Source of the DNA: Aureibaculum algae
Lineage (GTDB): Bacteria > Bacteroidota > Bacteroidia > Flavobacteriales > Flavobacteriaceae
DNA: 64,000 nt
Assembly (NCBI RefSeq): GCF_006065315.1
Contig: NZ_CP040749.1
Location: forward strand, 2,742,501-2,806,500
Reading direction: 5' to 3'
The notes under the pieces were generated by a model. It did no database searches. It had not been told where the DNA came from and saw nothing but the letters and a program-made list of their open reading frames with translations. Both the position numbers and the translations under genes were made by a program. Below are positions 33,594 through 42,307 of the stretch, piece by piece (the stretch's first letter is position 1; the number at the start of each line of letters is the position of its first letter).

Positions 33594-35349
33594 GTAATCG
33601 TTGCACAAGCACCAAAATAGACCATCTGGATTAATTGGGGATTTATTTTTAGTAGTTTTAAGCGTGGCTATAATTTTTTCTGTCCCCTATTTCATCTTTT
33701 TTAAAAGGCTTAAAATGGCTTGATCTGCTCAATATATGCCAAAAACAGTGAGTTAAGTACAGCGCAAGTGATTTGGCATCACTTCTGACAACTTTACTTG
33801 TGAATTTTAGGTACTTTTTCAGGTTGTAGGCAATGGCGGAGAGATGCATCACCTTGTTGGCTTGCTCAATGCCAATGGTATTTATTTTACGTAAGCCCAT
33901 GAATTGAGTTAGCGTTCCAAAGACAGGTTCAACAGTACTCTGTCGTTTTGATTTCATATAACGACCTTGGTTGCTGCTTACGCGATGGTTATTTCGTTCG
34001 TATTCTTCTCTGTAATAAGTTACCGAAAATTTCTTTTCTTGTGCTGTCTTACCTAAACATTGTTTTCTTATCGGACAGTCTCTACAAATTTTTGAGGAGA
34101 TTCTATATTCCTTTTTCTTACTACCTGTTCTATAATCATTAAACACTTTTTTAAAGGGAACGATATGACCCTCTGGACAGAGATAATGATCCTCTTGTTT
34201 GACATATTCAAAATCCTCAGGACCGCCTTTATACGTCCCGTGAGGTGGTATAAAACTTCGTAAACCTATTTTTTCCAAAAAAGCATAATTCTCTCCATCA
34301 CTATAGCCTGTATCGGCCACTAGATTTTGCCATAAGATCCCTTGTTTGTTCAATCGTTTTTTTAATCGAGGTACAATGTCTTGTAAGTATTGGCTGTCTT
34401 TCTTATCTGCCTTATACGCTTTAATGTCAGTGATTACATGATGTCCAGTGTCAACACTTAGCTGACTCATATAGTTCAGCTTGCGTGCCTTGCCTGGCTT
34501 TACACTAATTTTAGCATCCGGATCGGTGGGACTATAATGCGTTTTGTTTGAGGTGTATTTTGAGTTTTTATTGTTTGCACCCGTGCGTTGATCTTGATCT
34601 TTTGACCATTTTTTATTCCGACTTTTAATAGCAGACAATTCTTGCTTGGTGGCACTAATTTTTTTTTGAGCATCTGAAGCTTTATTCTCTTTGGCTTTTC
34701 GAATAGGCTTTTGTTTATCCATGCTACTGATATGGCGTAGCTTTTTTAAGTGGTCTTCTAATTCTTCTTCAGGCACTTTTAACTCCAAGGTATCCATCGA
34801 GGCATTTGCCTTTATTGGAGCAGAATCTATCGCTTGAGTATGGCCACTTACCATGCCTTTGTCAACACACATAATTAAAACACGCGTAAAGACTTCTTCA
34901 AAAACTTTTTCTGGATATAATTGACGCGTACGACTTATTGTGCTATGCCAGGGCAACTCTTCATCAATATCATAGCCTAAAAAATACAATATGTCCAAAC
35001 GTAAACTACAATGGGCAATCAACTGTCGATCACTGATAATATTCTCTAAATATCCCACCAAACACAACTTGAAAAACACGGTAGGATCTATGCTCTTTTG
35101 ACCACTGTCTCCATAATAAGGACGTGTCAGTACATATAGAAAATGTAGGTCTAATTCCCCATTTAATCGTCGATAAAAATTCTCCTTTGGAATCCGATCA
35201 CTCATTCGGAATTGAGTGAATAATTTCTCTTGATACTCTTTTTTGCCTTGCATACCTCAAGATACAGAATATCAGTCTAATGACCAATAAATTCATGCGT
35301 TTTTCAGTTCATTTTATCCCTAATTATATATATCTTGTGCAACAGGCAC
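33594..35349 (-). mobile_element. IS1182-family insertion sequence, copy 2
   Basis: 1756 bp, same ends as the copy at 23852. I noticed one base difference in the right flank of the transposase (25571 region versus 35306 region). Flanks are ACCG left and AACG right, so the duplication is not perfect here; a recombination between copies or a later mutation would explain it. Confidence 0.85.
33658..35253 (-). CDS. IS1182-family transposase (copy 2)
   Basis: 531 residues with the same translation as the copy at 23916-25511 (DUF772 region, DDE residues, CRDCPIRKQC cluster). Full length and presumably functional. Confidence 0.92.
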   Translation of the reverse strand: MQGKKEYQEKLFTQFRMSDRIPKENFYRRLNGELDLHFLYVLTRPYYGDSGQKSIDPTVFFKLCLVGYLENIISDRQLIAHCSLRLDILYFLGYDIDEELPWHSTISRTRQLYPEKVFEEVFTRVLIMCVDKGMVSGHTQAIDSAPIKANASMDTLELKVPEEELEDHLKKLRHISSMDKQKPIRKAKENKASDAQKKISATKQELSAIKSRNKKWSKDQDQRTGANNKNSKYTSNKTHYSPTDPDAKISVKPGKARKLNYMSQLSVDTGHHVITDIKAYKADKKDSQYLQDIVPRLKKRLNKQGILWQNLVADTGYSDGENYAFLEKIGLRSFIPPHGTYKGGPEDFEYVKQEDHYLCPEGHIVPFKKVFNDYRTGSKKKEYRISSKICRDCPIRKQCLGKTAQEKKFSVTYYREEYERNNHRVSSNQGRYMKSKRQSTVEPVFGTLTQFMGLRKINTIGIEQANKVMHLSAIAYNLKKYLKFTSKVVRSDAKSLALYLTHCFWHILSRSSHFKPFKKDEIGDRKNYSHA

Positions 35350-35460
35350 AACGTATAAAATTAATTGCTGGTAAAAGCCAATTTACGAAAGTCCTCGCGG
35401 ACTTTCTATTTGTGATTTATTTGCTAACTTTAGTGCTTAAACCACGCAACTAATCTTATA

Positions 35461-36690
35461 CGTATTCCAAGATCAAATCCTAATAAAAAAACACTTATTT
35501 TCTTAAGCTGCATGTTGCTGAAGAACCACATAAGGTGTTCCTCTTTTTACAACTGCAAAAGCTCTAGCTATTAGTTTATTTCTAACATTATTTATGGCTA
35601 ACATTTTATCTTTTCCTTCTGCCAATTTTCTTTTATAATACAGTCTTAATTCGGTGTCATGTTGTATTGCTGATACACTTGCCATACTCAGCAAACTTTT
35701 CATTTTTCTATCTCCTAAATAATGACATTGTTTTCTGCGATGTATACTAGTACCTGAGCGATGCTCAAATGGTGCTGTACCACAATAGCTAGAAAAGGCT
35801 CGCCAACTAGCAAATCGAGTGAAATTTCCTGTGTGATAAATTAGTTGACATGCAACTACTAAACCAACACCTTTAAGACTGGATAGTAATTCGTAATTCT
35901 TGTTCATAGTATCATCTGCTGTGATTATCTCTTTAATTCTATCTTCTATACCTTTTACTTGCTTAGATAAGTAATCTATACTGCGTTTTAAGCTAATACA
36001 TCCAAAATCTGTTGTTGGACTTGACAATAGTACTTTCATCTCTTTTAAAGTGCCTTTAAGTCCTGCATTGTTTCTTACTAATTGATCTCTTAAAGCTAGT
36101 AATCTGCCTAACTCTAAATGAGACATACTCTTTACTGTACTTGGCTGTAACTCTTCTCTGTAAAGCCATGCGTATCTTGCTATAAGTTTGGCGTCTAACT
36201 TATCTGTTTTCTCTTTTACAACTCCGCTGGAGCGTTTTATTTTTAATGGACTTTCTTCTACATAAACAATATCTTGACTATGTAAATAAAGTGCTAACTT
36301 TAAGGAGTAATAACCTGTATTCTCAAAACAGTAAAAAACCTTGCTTGTTTTTGTCTGTTTCAAAACCCATTTTAATAGTCTTTTATATCCTATTAAATCA
36401 TTAACAAACTCTTTGTGGACTTGTGCTTGATAACAATAAGCATCAATTGTTTTTTTTGATACATCAATTCCTACTACTTCTTCGTAATTTTTCATATTTT
36501 TACAATTAGTGTGAATAAATATGTTGCGTTAACTACTTCCTTTATCGGGAGAATTGTCTCCTGGTATTCCAAATGGTTCTTGGCAACTTGATAGAAAGAG
36601 AGGACTCGTACGTGTAAGGGAGCGTTATTCTAAAACACGTTATAGTTCTCCTCTTTTTCTATCTAAAGATATTTATTACAAACTAAAGAA
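35461..36690 (-). mobile_element. IS110-group element A (330-residue transposase type)
   Basis: About 1.23 kb. The left end CGTATTCCAAGATCAAATCC is shared with element B at 47864. The long non-coding stretch lies upstream of the transposase, as in the IS110 group proper. Inserted near the right core of an attC-like site; exact right edge uncertain by a few bases. Confidence 0.8.
35503..36495 (-). CDS. IS110-family transposase (type A)
   Basis: 330 residues. DEDD domain begins VVGIDVSKKTIDAYCYQ, with KEKTDKLDAKLIARYAW; the transposase-20 domain LLSSLKGVGLVVACQLIYHTGNF is followed by the Ser-containing region FSSYCGTAPFEHRSGTSIHRRK. Intact. It is clearly homologous to, but diverged from, the transposase at 47904-48896. 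Confidence 0.93.
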   Translation of the reverse strand: MKNYEEVVGIDVSKKTIDAYCYQAQVHKEFVNDLIGYKRLLKWVLKQTKTSKVFYCFENTGYYSLKLALYLHSQDIVYVEESPLKIKRSSGVVKEKTDKLDAKLIARYAWLYREELQPSTVKSMSHLELGRLLALRDQLVRNNAGLKGTLKEMKVLLSSPTTDFGCISLKRSIDYLSKQVKGIEDRIKEIITADDTMNKNYELLSSLKGVGLVVACQLIYHTGNFTRFASWRAFSSYCGTAPFEHRSGTSIHRRKQCHYLGDRKMKSLLSMASVSAIQHDTELRLYYKRKLAEGKDKMLAINNVRNKLIARAFAVVKRGTPYVVLQQHAA

Positions 36691-36700
36691 ACACGTTGTA
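36500..36700 (-). ncRNA. Predicted bridge RNA region of IS110 element A
   Basis: Upstream non-coding end of the element. GATAGAAAGAGAGGA (36590-36604) pairs imperfectly with TCTCCTCTTTTTCTATC (36647-36663) around a 42-nt loop. The loop contains AACACGTTATAG (36634-36645), matching 11 of 12 bases of the right target flank AACACGTTGTAG (36690-36701). Boundaries approximate; no expression evidence. The rest of this gene-free stretch shows nothing else. Confidence 0.45.
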
Positions 36701-36808
36701 GGGCATTAAAAGAAACACCTGAACTATCAAGAAAAGTCATTGGAAAAGTTGACAATTATCATAGGAAAAAATGCACTCAAATTTTATATTTAAGGAAAAC
36801 ACAAAACA

Positions 36809-37558
36809 ATGGAAATTCTAAAACTTACAGAAAAAAATATCCAAGATGAACATATTTGTTGTGCAATAAGCGACAAAAAATGTGCGGACGGATACCAAAA
36901 GAAAAAAGATTGGCTAAAAACAGAATTTAAAAACGGCTACAATTTTCAAAAAGTAGATGTTCGTGGAAAAGTGTTTATTGAATATGTGCCGATTGAAAGT
37001 TCTTGGCTTCCACTTGTTGGAAAAAACTTTATGGTAATTAATTGTTTTTGGGTTTCGGGACAATTTAAAGGTCACGGAAACGGAAAAAAACTACTTCAAC
37101 AATGTATTAAAGACTCAAAAGAAAAAGGAATGGACGGAATTGTTGCAATTTCGAGCGACAAAAAAAGACCTTTTATGACAGACCCAAAATTTCTTAAATA
37201 TCAAGGGTTTGAGATTGTTGACGAGGCACCACCATTTTTTAAATTATGGGGAATTAAGACAAATCCGAAAGCAGAATTTCCGAAAATAATGGAATCTGCG
37301 AAATCGGGAACTTGTCCTGACAAAAAAGGAATTACAGCATATTATTCAAATACTTGTCCTTTTACAGACTATTATACAAATCAAGTCCTTCGAGAATATG
37401 CAGAAAAAAAGAACATCCCATTGACAATAAATCATATTTCGAGTAAAGCAGATGGACAGAAAATGCCGATTCCTTGGATTATAAATAGTGTTTTCTACAA
37501 AGGAGAGTTAGTGAGTTTGGAAATGAAAGTTGAAAGACATTTAGACAAGTTAATATAA
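36809..37558 (+). CDS. GNAT acetyltransferase with YoaP-like C-terminal domain (cassette 8)
   Basis: 249 residues. GNAT acetyl-CoA loop in FWVSGQFKGHGNGKKLLQQCIKDSKEKGMDGIVA (residues about 78-110). The C-terminal ~90 residues resemble the YoaP domain (GITAYYSNTCPFTDYYTNQVLREYAEKKNIPL), with CPF like a thioredoxin-type site. Such proteins acetylate small molecules of unknown identity. Single gene of its cassette. Confidence 0.85.
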   Translation: MEILKLTEKNIQDEHICCAISDKKCADGYQKKKDWLKTEFKNGYNFQKVDVRGKVFIEYVPIESSWLPLVGKNFMVINCFWVSGQFKGHGNGKKLLQQCIKDSKEKGMDGIVAISSDKKRPFMTDPKFLKYQGFEIVDEAPPFFKLWGIKTNPKAEFPKIMESAKSGTCPDKKGITAYYSNTCPFTDYYTNQVLREYAEKKNIPLTINHISSKADGQKMPIPWIINSVFYKGELVSLEMKVERHLDKLI

Positions 37559-37566
37559 TAAAAAAC

Positions 37567-37763
37567 GCCCTACAACACTATATAAAAAACATAGGGGTTT
37601 GGAGGTTTTTAAAAGCAAAAGAGTGTCACGAAAGACCGCCAAATATAAAATTTGGCTTTTAGATATTAAAAAGTAAAATCAAAATGTTTATATTTGGCTG
37701 GAAGACACTTAAAAACGAACTGCCAACCGCTACCCTACGTGTTTTATATTAAACGTTGTGGTG
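37567..37763. repeat. attC-like site 8 (intact)
   Basis: Left GCCCTACAACACTATATAAAA and AACATAGGGG; right CCCTACGTG, TTTTATATTAAACGTTGTGGTG. The arms pair over about 25 bp. Interior contains GCCAAAT/ATTTGGC and AAGTGTC/GACACTT type stems. The left core complements GTTGTAGGGC at 36695. Confidence 0.75.
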
Positions 37764-37851
37764 CATTAGACTCACTCGACTAAAAACTGAATTCTAAAGT
37801 AAATTATCCAAAAATTATCCTTAACTTTGTATCTAAGTAGATACAATTTTT

Positions 37852-38151
37852 ATGTTCTTTATTGAGAAAACAACCGAATTTGACAAATGGCTGAAAAAGT
37901 TAAAAGACTTTAAGGCAAAAGCAAAGATTTTGTTCAGAATTCAAAAATTAGAAACAGACGAACATTTTGGAGATTGTAAAACAGTTGGAGATGGAATTCG
38001 TGAAATGCGAATAAATTTTGCTAAAGGCTACAGAGTTTATTTCAAAGAAAAAGACGGAAAAGTAATTGTCCTTCTGATTGGCGGAGATAAATCAACTCAA
38101 CAAAAAGACATTACGAAAGCGAAAGAAATTTGGAAAAAATTAAATAAATAG
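37852..38151 (+). CDS. RelE/ParE-superfamily toxin (HigB/HI1419 type)
   Basis: 99 residues. FDKWLKKLKDFKAKAKILFRIQKLETDEHFGDCKTVGDGIREMRINFAKGYRVYF and VIVLLIGGDKSTQQKDITKAKEIWKKL match the Gp49-like addiction-module killer family (mRNA interferase fold). It is followed after three bases by its HTH antitoxin in the reverse (toxin-first) order common for HigB-type modules. TA pairs are typical cargo of chromosomal integrons, where they stabilise the array. Confidence 0.92.
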   Translation: MFFIEKTTEFDKWLKKLKDFKAKAKILFRIQKLETDEHFGDCKTVGDGIREMRINFAKGYRVYFKEKDGKVIVLLIGGDKSTQQKDITKAKEIWKKLNK

Positions 38152-38154
38152 AAA

Positions 38155-38439
38155 ATGGGAACTTCAAGATTTGAAATAGCGGATTATTTGGAAAATAAAG
38201 AAATGATTGCGGAATACCTAAATACAGTTTTGGAAGAAGGTAATAACGCGGATATAATTAATGCAATCGGACACATAGCAAAAGCAATCGGAATGACAAA
38301 AATTGCGGAGGAAACTGGTTTGAGCAGACCGAGTTTGTACAAATCATTATCAGAAGGAGCGAAACCCCAATTTGCTACAATTATGAAAGTTTTGAAAGCA
38401 ATAGGTGGACAAATCCAAGTGAATCCTAAGTCCGCATAA
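38155..38439 (+). CDS. HTH antitoxin (HI1420 addiction-module antidote family)
   Basis: 94 residues. IADYLENKEMIAEYLNTVLEEGNNADIINAIGHIAKAIGMTKIAEETGLSRPSLYKSLSEGAKPQFATIMKVLKAIG is the signature of the HI1420-type antidote with a Cro-like HTH. It should neutralise the upstream RelE-like toxin and repress the operon. Second gene of the TA cassette. Confidence 0.93.
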   Translation: MGTSRFEIADYLENKEMIAEYLNTVLEEGNNADIINAIGHIAKAIGMTKIAEETGLSRPSLYKSLSEGAKPQFATIMKVLKAIGGQIQVNPKSA

Positions 38440-38449
38440 AAAATAACGA

Positions 38450-38521
38450 CACCACAACAATTTGTATAATGCATATGCACCCTGCGGGATGCAAACGCAC
38501 CATACAAGAGCCGTTGGCAAC
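38450..38521. repeat. attC-like site 9 (short, intact)
   Basis: CACCACAACAA then TTTGTATAATGC; right GCACCATACAAGAGCCGTTGGCAAC. Interior TGCACCC-TGC-GGGATGCA hairpin. At 72 bp it is the smallest site, and shows that arms plus one interior stem are the kept parts. The left core complements GTTGTGGTG at 37755. Confidence 0.75.
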
Positions 38522-38577
38522 AAGCTGAATGACTGTACTTTCCTGAAATAGGATGACAAAAAAATTTATCAAAAACT

Positions 38578-39144
38578 ATGATTAAAGAATACTTATCTTC
38601 TATTAATATATTTAAAAATTCAGAAATAGATGAAGTAATCCAATTTGGGAGTTATCATAAATATAAAAAAGGAGATTTTTTTATTAAGGAAGGACAAATA
38701 AGTAAGAATATGGCGTTTATAAATTCAGGGATTTTGCGTTCATATTACTATTCTAATTCAGGAAACGAAATAACTTATTGTTTATCATTTCCTGAATCAT
38801 TCATTACAGCATTCTCTTCATATATTTCACAAGAAAAATCAAGTATCAATATACAAGCATTAAGTGATACGGAGCTATTTGTAATACAAAAAAATCAAAT
38901 GGATAAGCTAATTAAAGAAAACACAAATTGGCTTCTATTTCAAAAACAAACAGCAGAAAAATATTTCATGACACTTGAAAAAAGAGTATTTGAACATCAA
39001 AAAGAAAAAGCAGAAAATAGATATACCAATTTGATTAAAAGACACCCCGAATATATTAAACAAATTCCTCTTCAGTATATAGCTTCCTATCTTGGCATTA
39101 CACAAAGACATCTTAGCCGAATAAGAGCCAAAACTGATTTTTAG
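38578..39144 (+). CDS. Crp/Fnr-family regulator (cassette 10)
   Basis: 188 residues. Cyclic nucleotide-binding-like beta-roll (FGSYHKYKKGDFFIKEGQISKNMAFINSGILRSYYY...) and a short C-terminal HTH (LQYIASYLGITQRHLSRIRAKT). Typical of the numerous small Bacteroidetes Crp-like regulators that lack the usual cAMP-binding residues. It precedes an SRPBCC gene and may control it. Confidence 0.9.
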   Translation: MIKEYLSSINIFKNSEIDEVIQFGSYHKYKKGDFFIKEGQISKNMAFINSGILRSYYYSNSGNEITYCLSFPESFITAFSSYISQEKSSINIQALSDTELFVIQKNQMDKLIKENTNWLLFQKQTAEKYFMTLEKRVFEHQKEKAENRYTNLIKRHPEYIKQIPLQYIASYLGITQRHLSRIRAKTDF

Positions 39145-39216
39145 ACAATTGTCTAATAGTTAATGTAGCTTCAGAATTAAATTTGTATATAAATAAATCC
39201 ATAAAATTTAATTTTC

Positions 39217-39666
39217 ATGAATACATTGACTTCAAAAACAGTAACTATTAATAGAACAATAAAAGAAGTATATAAATTTACAACTAACATGGAAAACTTC
39301 AAATCGTGGTTTCCAAAAGTTATAAAAATAGAATCTAATAATTCATTGAATCATGCAATTGTTGGAAAAAAATACATTGAAACCGTTATAGTACCTTTTA
39401 AAGGAGAGAGTATAATTTCTTTAAATGTTGTAAAAGCAGAAGAAAATAAAATCTTCATTACTGAAGGTGATTTTTCACCATTATTCCCTAAGATGACTAT
39501 AAAATTTCATGAAAATTCATCTAATACCACAACTTTAACTTGGTGTATGCAAAGCAGAAATACTAATTTGATATTTACATCTCTATTGTTGCCAATATTT
39601 AAAAAAATCATGAATAAAAGAGCTAAAATTGGTGTGCAAAATTTAAAGACTATATTAGAAAAATAA
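39217..39666 (+). CDS. SRPBCC-family protein
   Basis: 149 residues. Starts TVTINRTIKEVYKFTTNMENFKSWFPKVIKIES, the polyketide cyclase/START-like fold that binds hydrophobic ligands, and ends with a hydrophobic helix (NLIFTSLLLPIFKKIMNKRAKIGVQNLKTILE). Same unit as the Crp-like gene 72 bases upstream. Ligand unknown. Confidence 0.8.
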   Translation: MNTLTSKTVTINRTIKEVYKFTTNMENFKSWFPKVIKIESNNSLNHAIVGKKYIETVIVPFKGESIISLNVVKAEENKIFITEGDFSPLFPKMTIKFHENSSNTTTLTWCMQSRNTNLIFTSLLLPIFKKIMNKRAKIGVQNLKTILEK

Positions 39667-39683
39667 AAATTGATGTAAAAATT

Positions 39684-39888
39684 CAGCTAACACAGGTTAA
39701 AATTAATACTGGCTTTTGGTGCTTGCCCAAAGTTTAGTGCATATTTACTAAGTCGCCAAATCTTGTTGATTTGGCTTTGTGATAACCAAAGAAACAAAAC
39801 CAAACAAAAAGCTTCGGCTTAGTTGCGTGTTCAAAAATCTTGTCGATTTTCTGCCCGCACAAAGCCTAGCCAAAACTGTTGACAACAA
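39684..39888. repeat. attC-like site 10 (diverged, inside unit 10)
   Basis: Left GCTAACACAGGTTAAAATTAATACTGG, right AAACTGTTGACAACAACC, interior GCCAAATC-TTGTT-GATTTGGC and AAAATC-TTGTC-GATTTT hairpins. Its left core GTTAGC does not match the unit start at 38513 (GTTGGCAAC), so this site is atypical or recombined. Confidence 0.55.
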
Positions 39889-39921
39889 CCAGAAAATCGA
39901 ACTACAAACAAAATTTAATCA

Positions 39922-40392
39922 ATGAATTCAACCGAAGTTATTTTATTAAACTTTTCCGAAATTAGAAGACGGAGTATAAAGTTATGGAGCGGAATTCCTA
40001 ATGAATACCTGAATTGGAAACCTGACGAAAATGCGTTCACAATTATCGAAATGATAAGACACGTTTTAGAGGGTGAACATCTTTTCCATAAAATTATAGA
40101 AAATCGTGGGAATTTAGGAAATTACAAATCACCTTGGAAAGAACTAAAATATTCAGACTTGAAAAACGAACTGGATTTTGCCGAAAATTATCGAGCGGAT
40201 TTTTTGAGTATGATAAATAGACTGAACGAATCGGATTTAGAGAATGTAAAGATTGAGAGAAAGGAAGTGGGACAAAGCAAAAAACTTGGAGATTATCTGA
40301 ATCGAATTGCATATCACGAAACTGTTCACACAGGACAAATGTTGAGCTATTTAAGAACAATTGGAATTGACCGACCTCAAATATGGGATTAA
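39922..40392 (+). CDS. DinB/YfiT-like four-helix protein
   Basis: 156 residues. The DinB-like pattern is clear: LNWKPDENAFTIIEMIRHVLEGEHLF (metal-ligand His), and ETVHTGQMLSYLRTIG near the C-terminus (HTGQ motif with His). Members bind a metal through three His and include thiol-dependent transferases; the role here is unknown. The attC-like site follows after 16 bases. Confidence 0.9.
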   Translation: MNSTEVILLNFSEIRRRSIKLWSGIPNEYLNWKPDENAFTIIEMIRHVLEGEHLFHKIIENRGNLGNYKSPWKELKYSDLKNELDFAENYRADFLSMINRLNESDLENVKIERKEVGQSKKLGDYLNRIAYHETVHTGQMLSYLRTIGIDRPQIWD

Positions 40393-40538
40393 CTGAAATG
40401 AAAAGCCAGTTGCCAACACAGTATATAAAAAATTGCTAGTTTTAGCTAAACCAAAGTTAGTTGCTTGTTTGCTAGCTTCTGATTTTCCTTCGGAAAATCC
40501 TCTCACACAAACACGCAACTTTCCATATACATAACCGT

Positions 40539-42189
40539 CAGACTGTCTAATAACTTATTCTTTTTTCTAGCGTAAATTCTTTATTACCTTTCAGTTTTTT
40601 CGTATCTTCTAACTATGAAATTTATTATTGGAAAAGACCGAAAACAGACCTGCCTTTTTCCCATTTCTCTTGAAGATTCTATTGATGAGGAGAACAGCAT
40701 TAGGTCGATAGATCAATTTGTAGATTCACTTGACTTAGCGGAACTTGGTTTTCGTTCAGATTTTACAGAGAACGGACCTCCAGCCTACCATCCTTCTGTT
40801 TTACTGAAACTATATATCTATGGCTATATGAACCGCGTGCGATCTTCACGACTATTGGAAAAAGAATGCAAACGTAATATTGAACTAATGTGGCTTCTTG
40901 AATCTTTAGCTCCCGACCATAACACTATCAGTAATTTTAGAAAGGATAATGCTAAAGCAATAAAAAAAGTGTTTTTTGCTACGGTTCAAATAGCACGCAA
41001 TTTTGGGCTCATTGGAGCTACATTGATTGCAGGCGACAGTACTAAATTTAGAGCACAGAACAGTAAAAAGAATAATTTTAACCAAAAGAAAATACAACGT
41101 CATTTAGATTATATTGACAATAAGTTGCTACAGTACGACAATGCACTAGAACAAAGTGACAGCAACAGTGAAAAGGAAGAAATCAAAAATAATATAGACA
41201 AACATCAAGGACGCAGAAAACACTATAAGCAACTTGAAAAAAAACTAAAAGAATCTGGAGAACCACAGATATCAACCTCAGATCCCGACAGTAAGCATTT
41301 GATAGTACGTAACAACATCACTGAAGTTGCCTACTGTGTGCAGACCACTGTAGATGCAGATAATAAAATCCCTTTTGATTATTTGGTCACCAATAAGAAT
41401 GACTCAAAAGCAATGGGACAGATGCTACGCAGGGCAAAAACCATTTTAGGCTCTAATTCTTTTACTGCACTTTATGATAAAGGTTATCATACAGGAAGTG
41501 AATTTAGGACAGCTAATCAATTAGGTATAAAAACACTTGTAGCAATACCTGGAATAGGGAGAGCTTCACAAGCTCCTGACCCAAGCTACAACTCAGAATA
41601 TTTTGAATATAATAAAGAAAGTGACACTTATCTGTGCCCACAGGGAAATATCCTTAAAAGCAACGGAAGCACTTATAAAGGAAGAAACTATCGATTTAAA
41701 CAGTACAAAACAAACAAATGTAAAACATGTCCGGCGAGAGATCTATGTACCACCTCTAAAGTAAATGGAAAGGTGTTACAGCGAAGTGAGTTCCAAAAAT
41801 ACATCGAAGAAAATGCCCGACAAGTTTTAAAAAACCCAAAGGCATACAAAAAAAGACAAGCTATTGTAGAGCATCCTTATGGAACCATAAAACGCCAATG
41901 GGGTTTTAACTATATTACCACTAAAAAAACAAAACAAAGAGCAAGTGCAGATGTAGGCCTAATGTTTATAGTTTATAACTTGAAAAGAATCTGGAACATC
42001 CTTAACCTAAAGAAACTACTCTTTTTAAAGCCCTACCAAGACTTAATCAAGATTATATACCAATTATTGAGTACAATAGCACTTCTCTTAAGGCGAAACA
42101 CAAAAAAACAAATACCAATATAACAATAAAGCTAAAAAACGTAATTTAGTAGAAACTATAAAAACAGCGGTAGGTTATTAGACGAACTG
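40539..42189 (+). mobile_element. IS1182-family insertion sequence (second type)
   Basis: 1651 bp. Ends CAGACTGTCTAATAAC and GTTATTAGACGAACTG pair at 13 of 16 positions. Perfect 4-bp target duplication CCGT inside the right core of an attC-like site. Different from the copies at 23852 and 33594. Confidence 0.9.
40615..42123 (+). CDS. IS1182-family transposase (second type)
   Basis: 502 residues. DUF772 region (SIDQFVDSLDLAELGF...AYHPSVLLKLYIYGYMNRVRSSRLLEKECKRNIELMWL), DDE core with LIAGDSTKFRAQNS, ALYDKGYHTGSEF and QAIVEHPYGTIKRQWGF, and the Cys cluster CKTCPARDLC. Full length with intact ends, so it is probably active. The ATG at 40615 is the first in frame. Confidence 0.92.
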   Translation: MKFIIGKDRKQTCLFPISLEDSIDEENSIRSIDQFVDSLDLAELGFRSDFTENGPPAYHPSVLLKLYIYGYMNRVRSSRLLEKECKRNIELMWLLESLAPDHNTISNFRKDNAKAIKKVFFATVQIARNFGLIGATLIAGDSTKFRAQNSKKNNFNQKKIQRHLDYIDNKLLQYDNALEQSDSNSEKEEIKNNIDKHQGRRKHYKQLEKKLKESGEPQISTSDPDSKHLIVRNNITEVAYCVQTTVDADNKIPFDYLVTNKNDSKAMGQMLRRAKTILGSNSFTALYDKGYHTGSEFRTANQLGIKTLVAIPGIGRASQAPDPSYNSEYFEYNKESDTYLCPQGNILKSNGSTYKGRNYRFKQYKTNKCKTCPARDLCTTSKVNGKVLQRSEFQKYIEENARQVLKNPKAYKKRQAIVEHPYGTIKRQWGFNYITTKKTKQRASADVGLMFIVYNLKRIWNILNLKKLLFLKPYQDLIKIIYQLLSTIALLLRRNTKKQIPI

Positions 42190-42307
42190 CCGTTAGCACT
42201 AATTAAACTCAACTTTCCGAAAGCTGATAAAGTTTAACCATTATTTAACAACCGTTTTTTACATTACGCTATACATTTGAAAAAAACATTTTATCTAATT
42301 TTTTGAT

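Larger units (their letters stand above)
33580..36704. repeat. attC-like site 7, split by IS1182 and IS110 elements
   Basis: Three parts: TGTGGCTAACACCG (33580-33593); AACGTATAAAATTAATTGC ... CTAATCTTATA (35350-35460) with interior perfect hairpin GAAAGTCC-TCGC-GGACTTTC; and AACACGTTGTAGGGC (36690-36704). The left core complements GTTAGCCACA at 31585. Confidence 0.65.
40409..42201. repeat. attC-like site 11, split by an IS1182-family element
   Basis: GTTGCCAACACAGTATATAAAAAATTGC ... GCAACTTTCCATATACATAACCGT (40409-40538) and CCGTTAGCACTA (42190-42201). Interior GATTTTCC-TTC-GGAAAATC hairpin is perfect. CCGT is duplicated by the insertion. The left core complements GTTGGCAAC at 38513. Confidence 0.72.
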
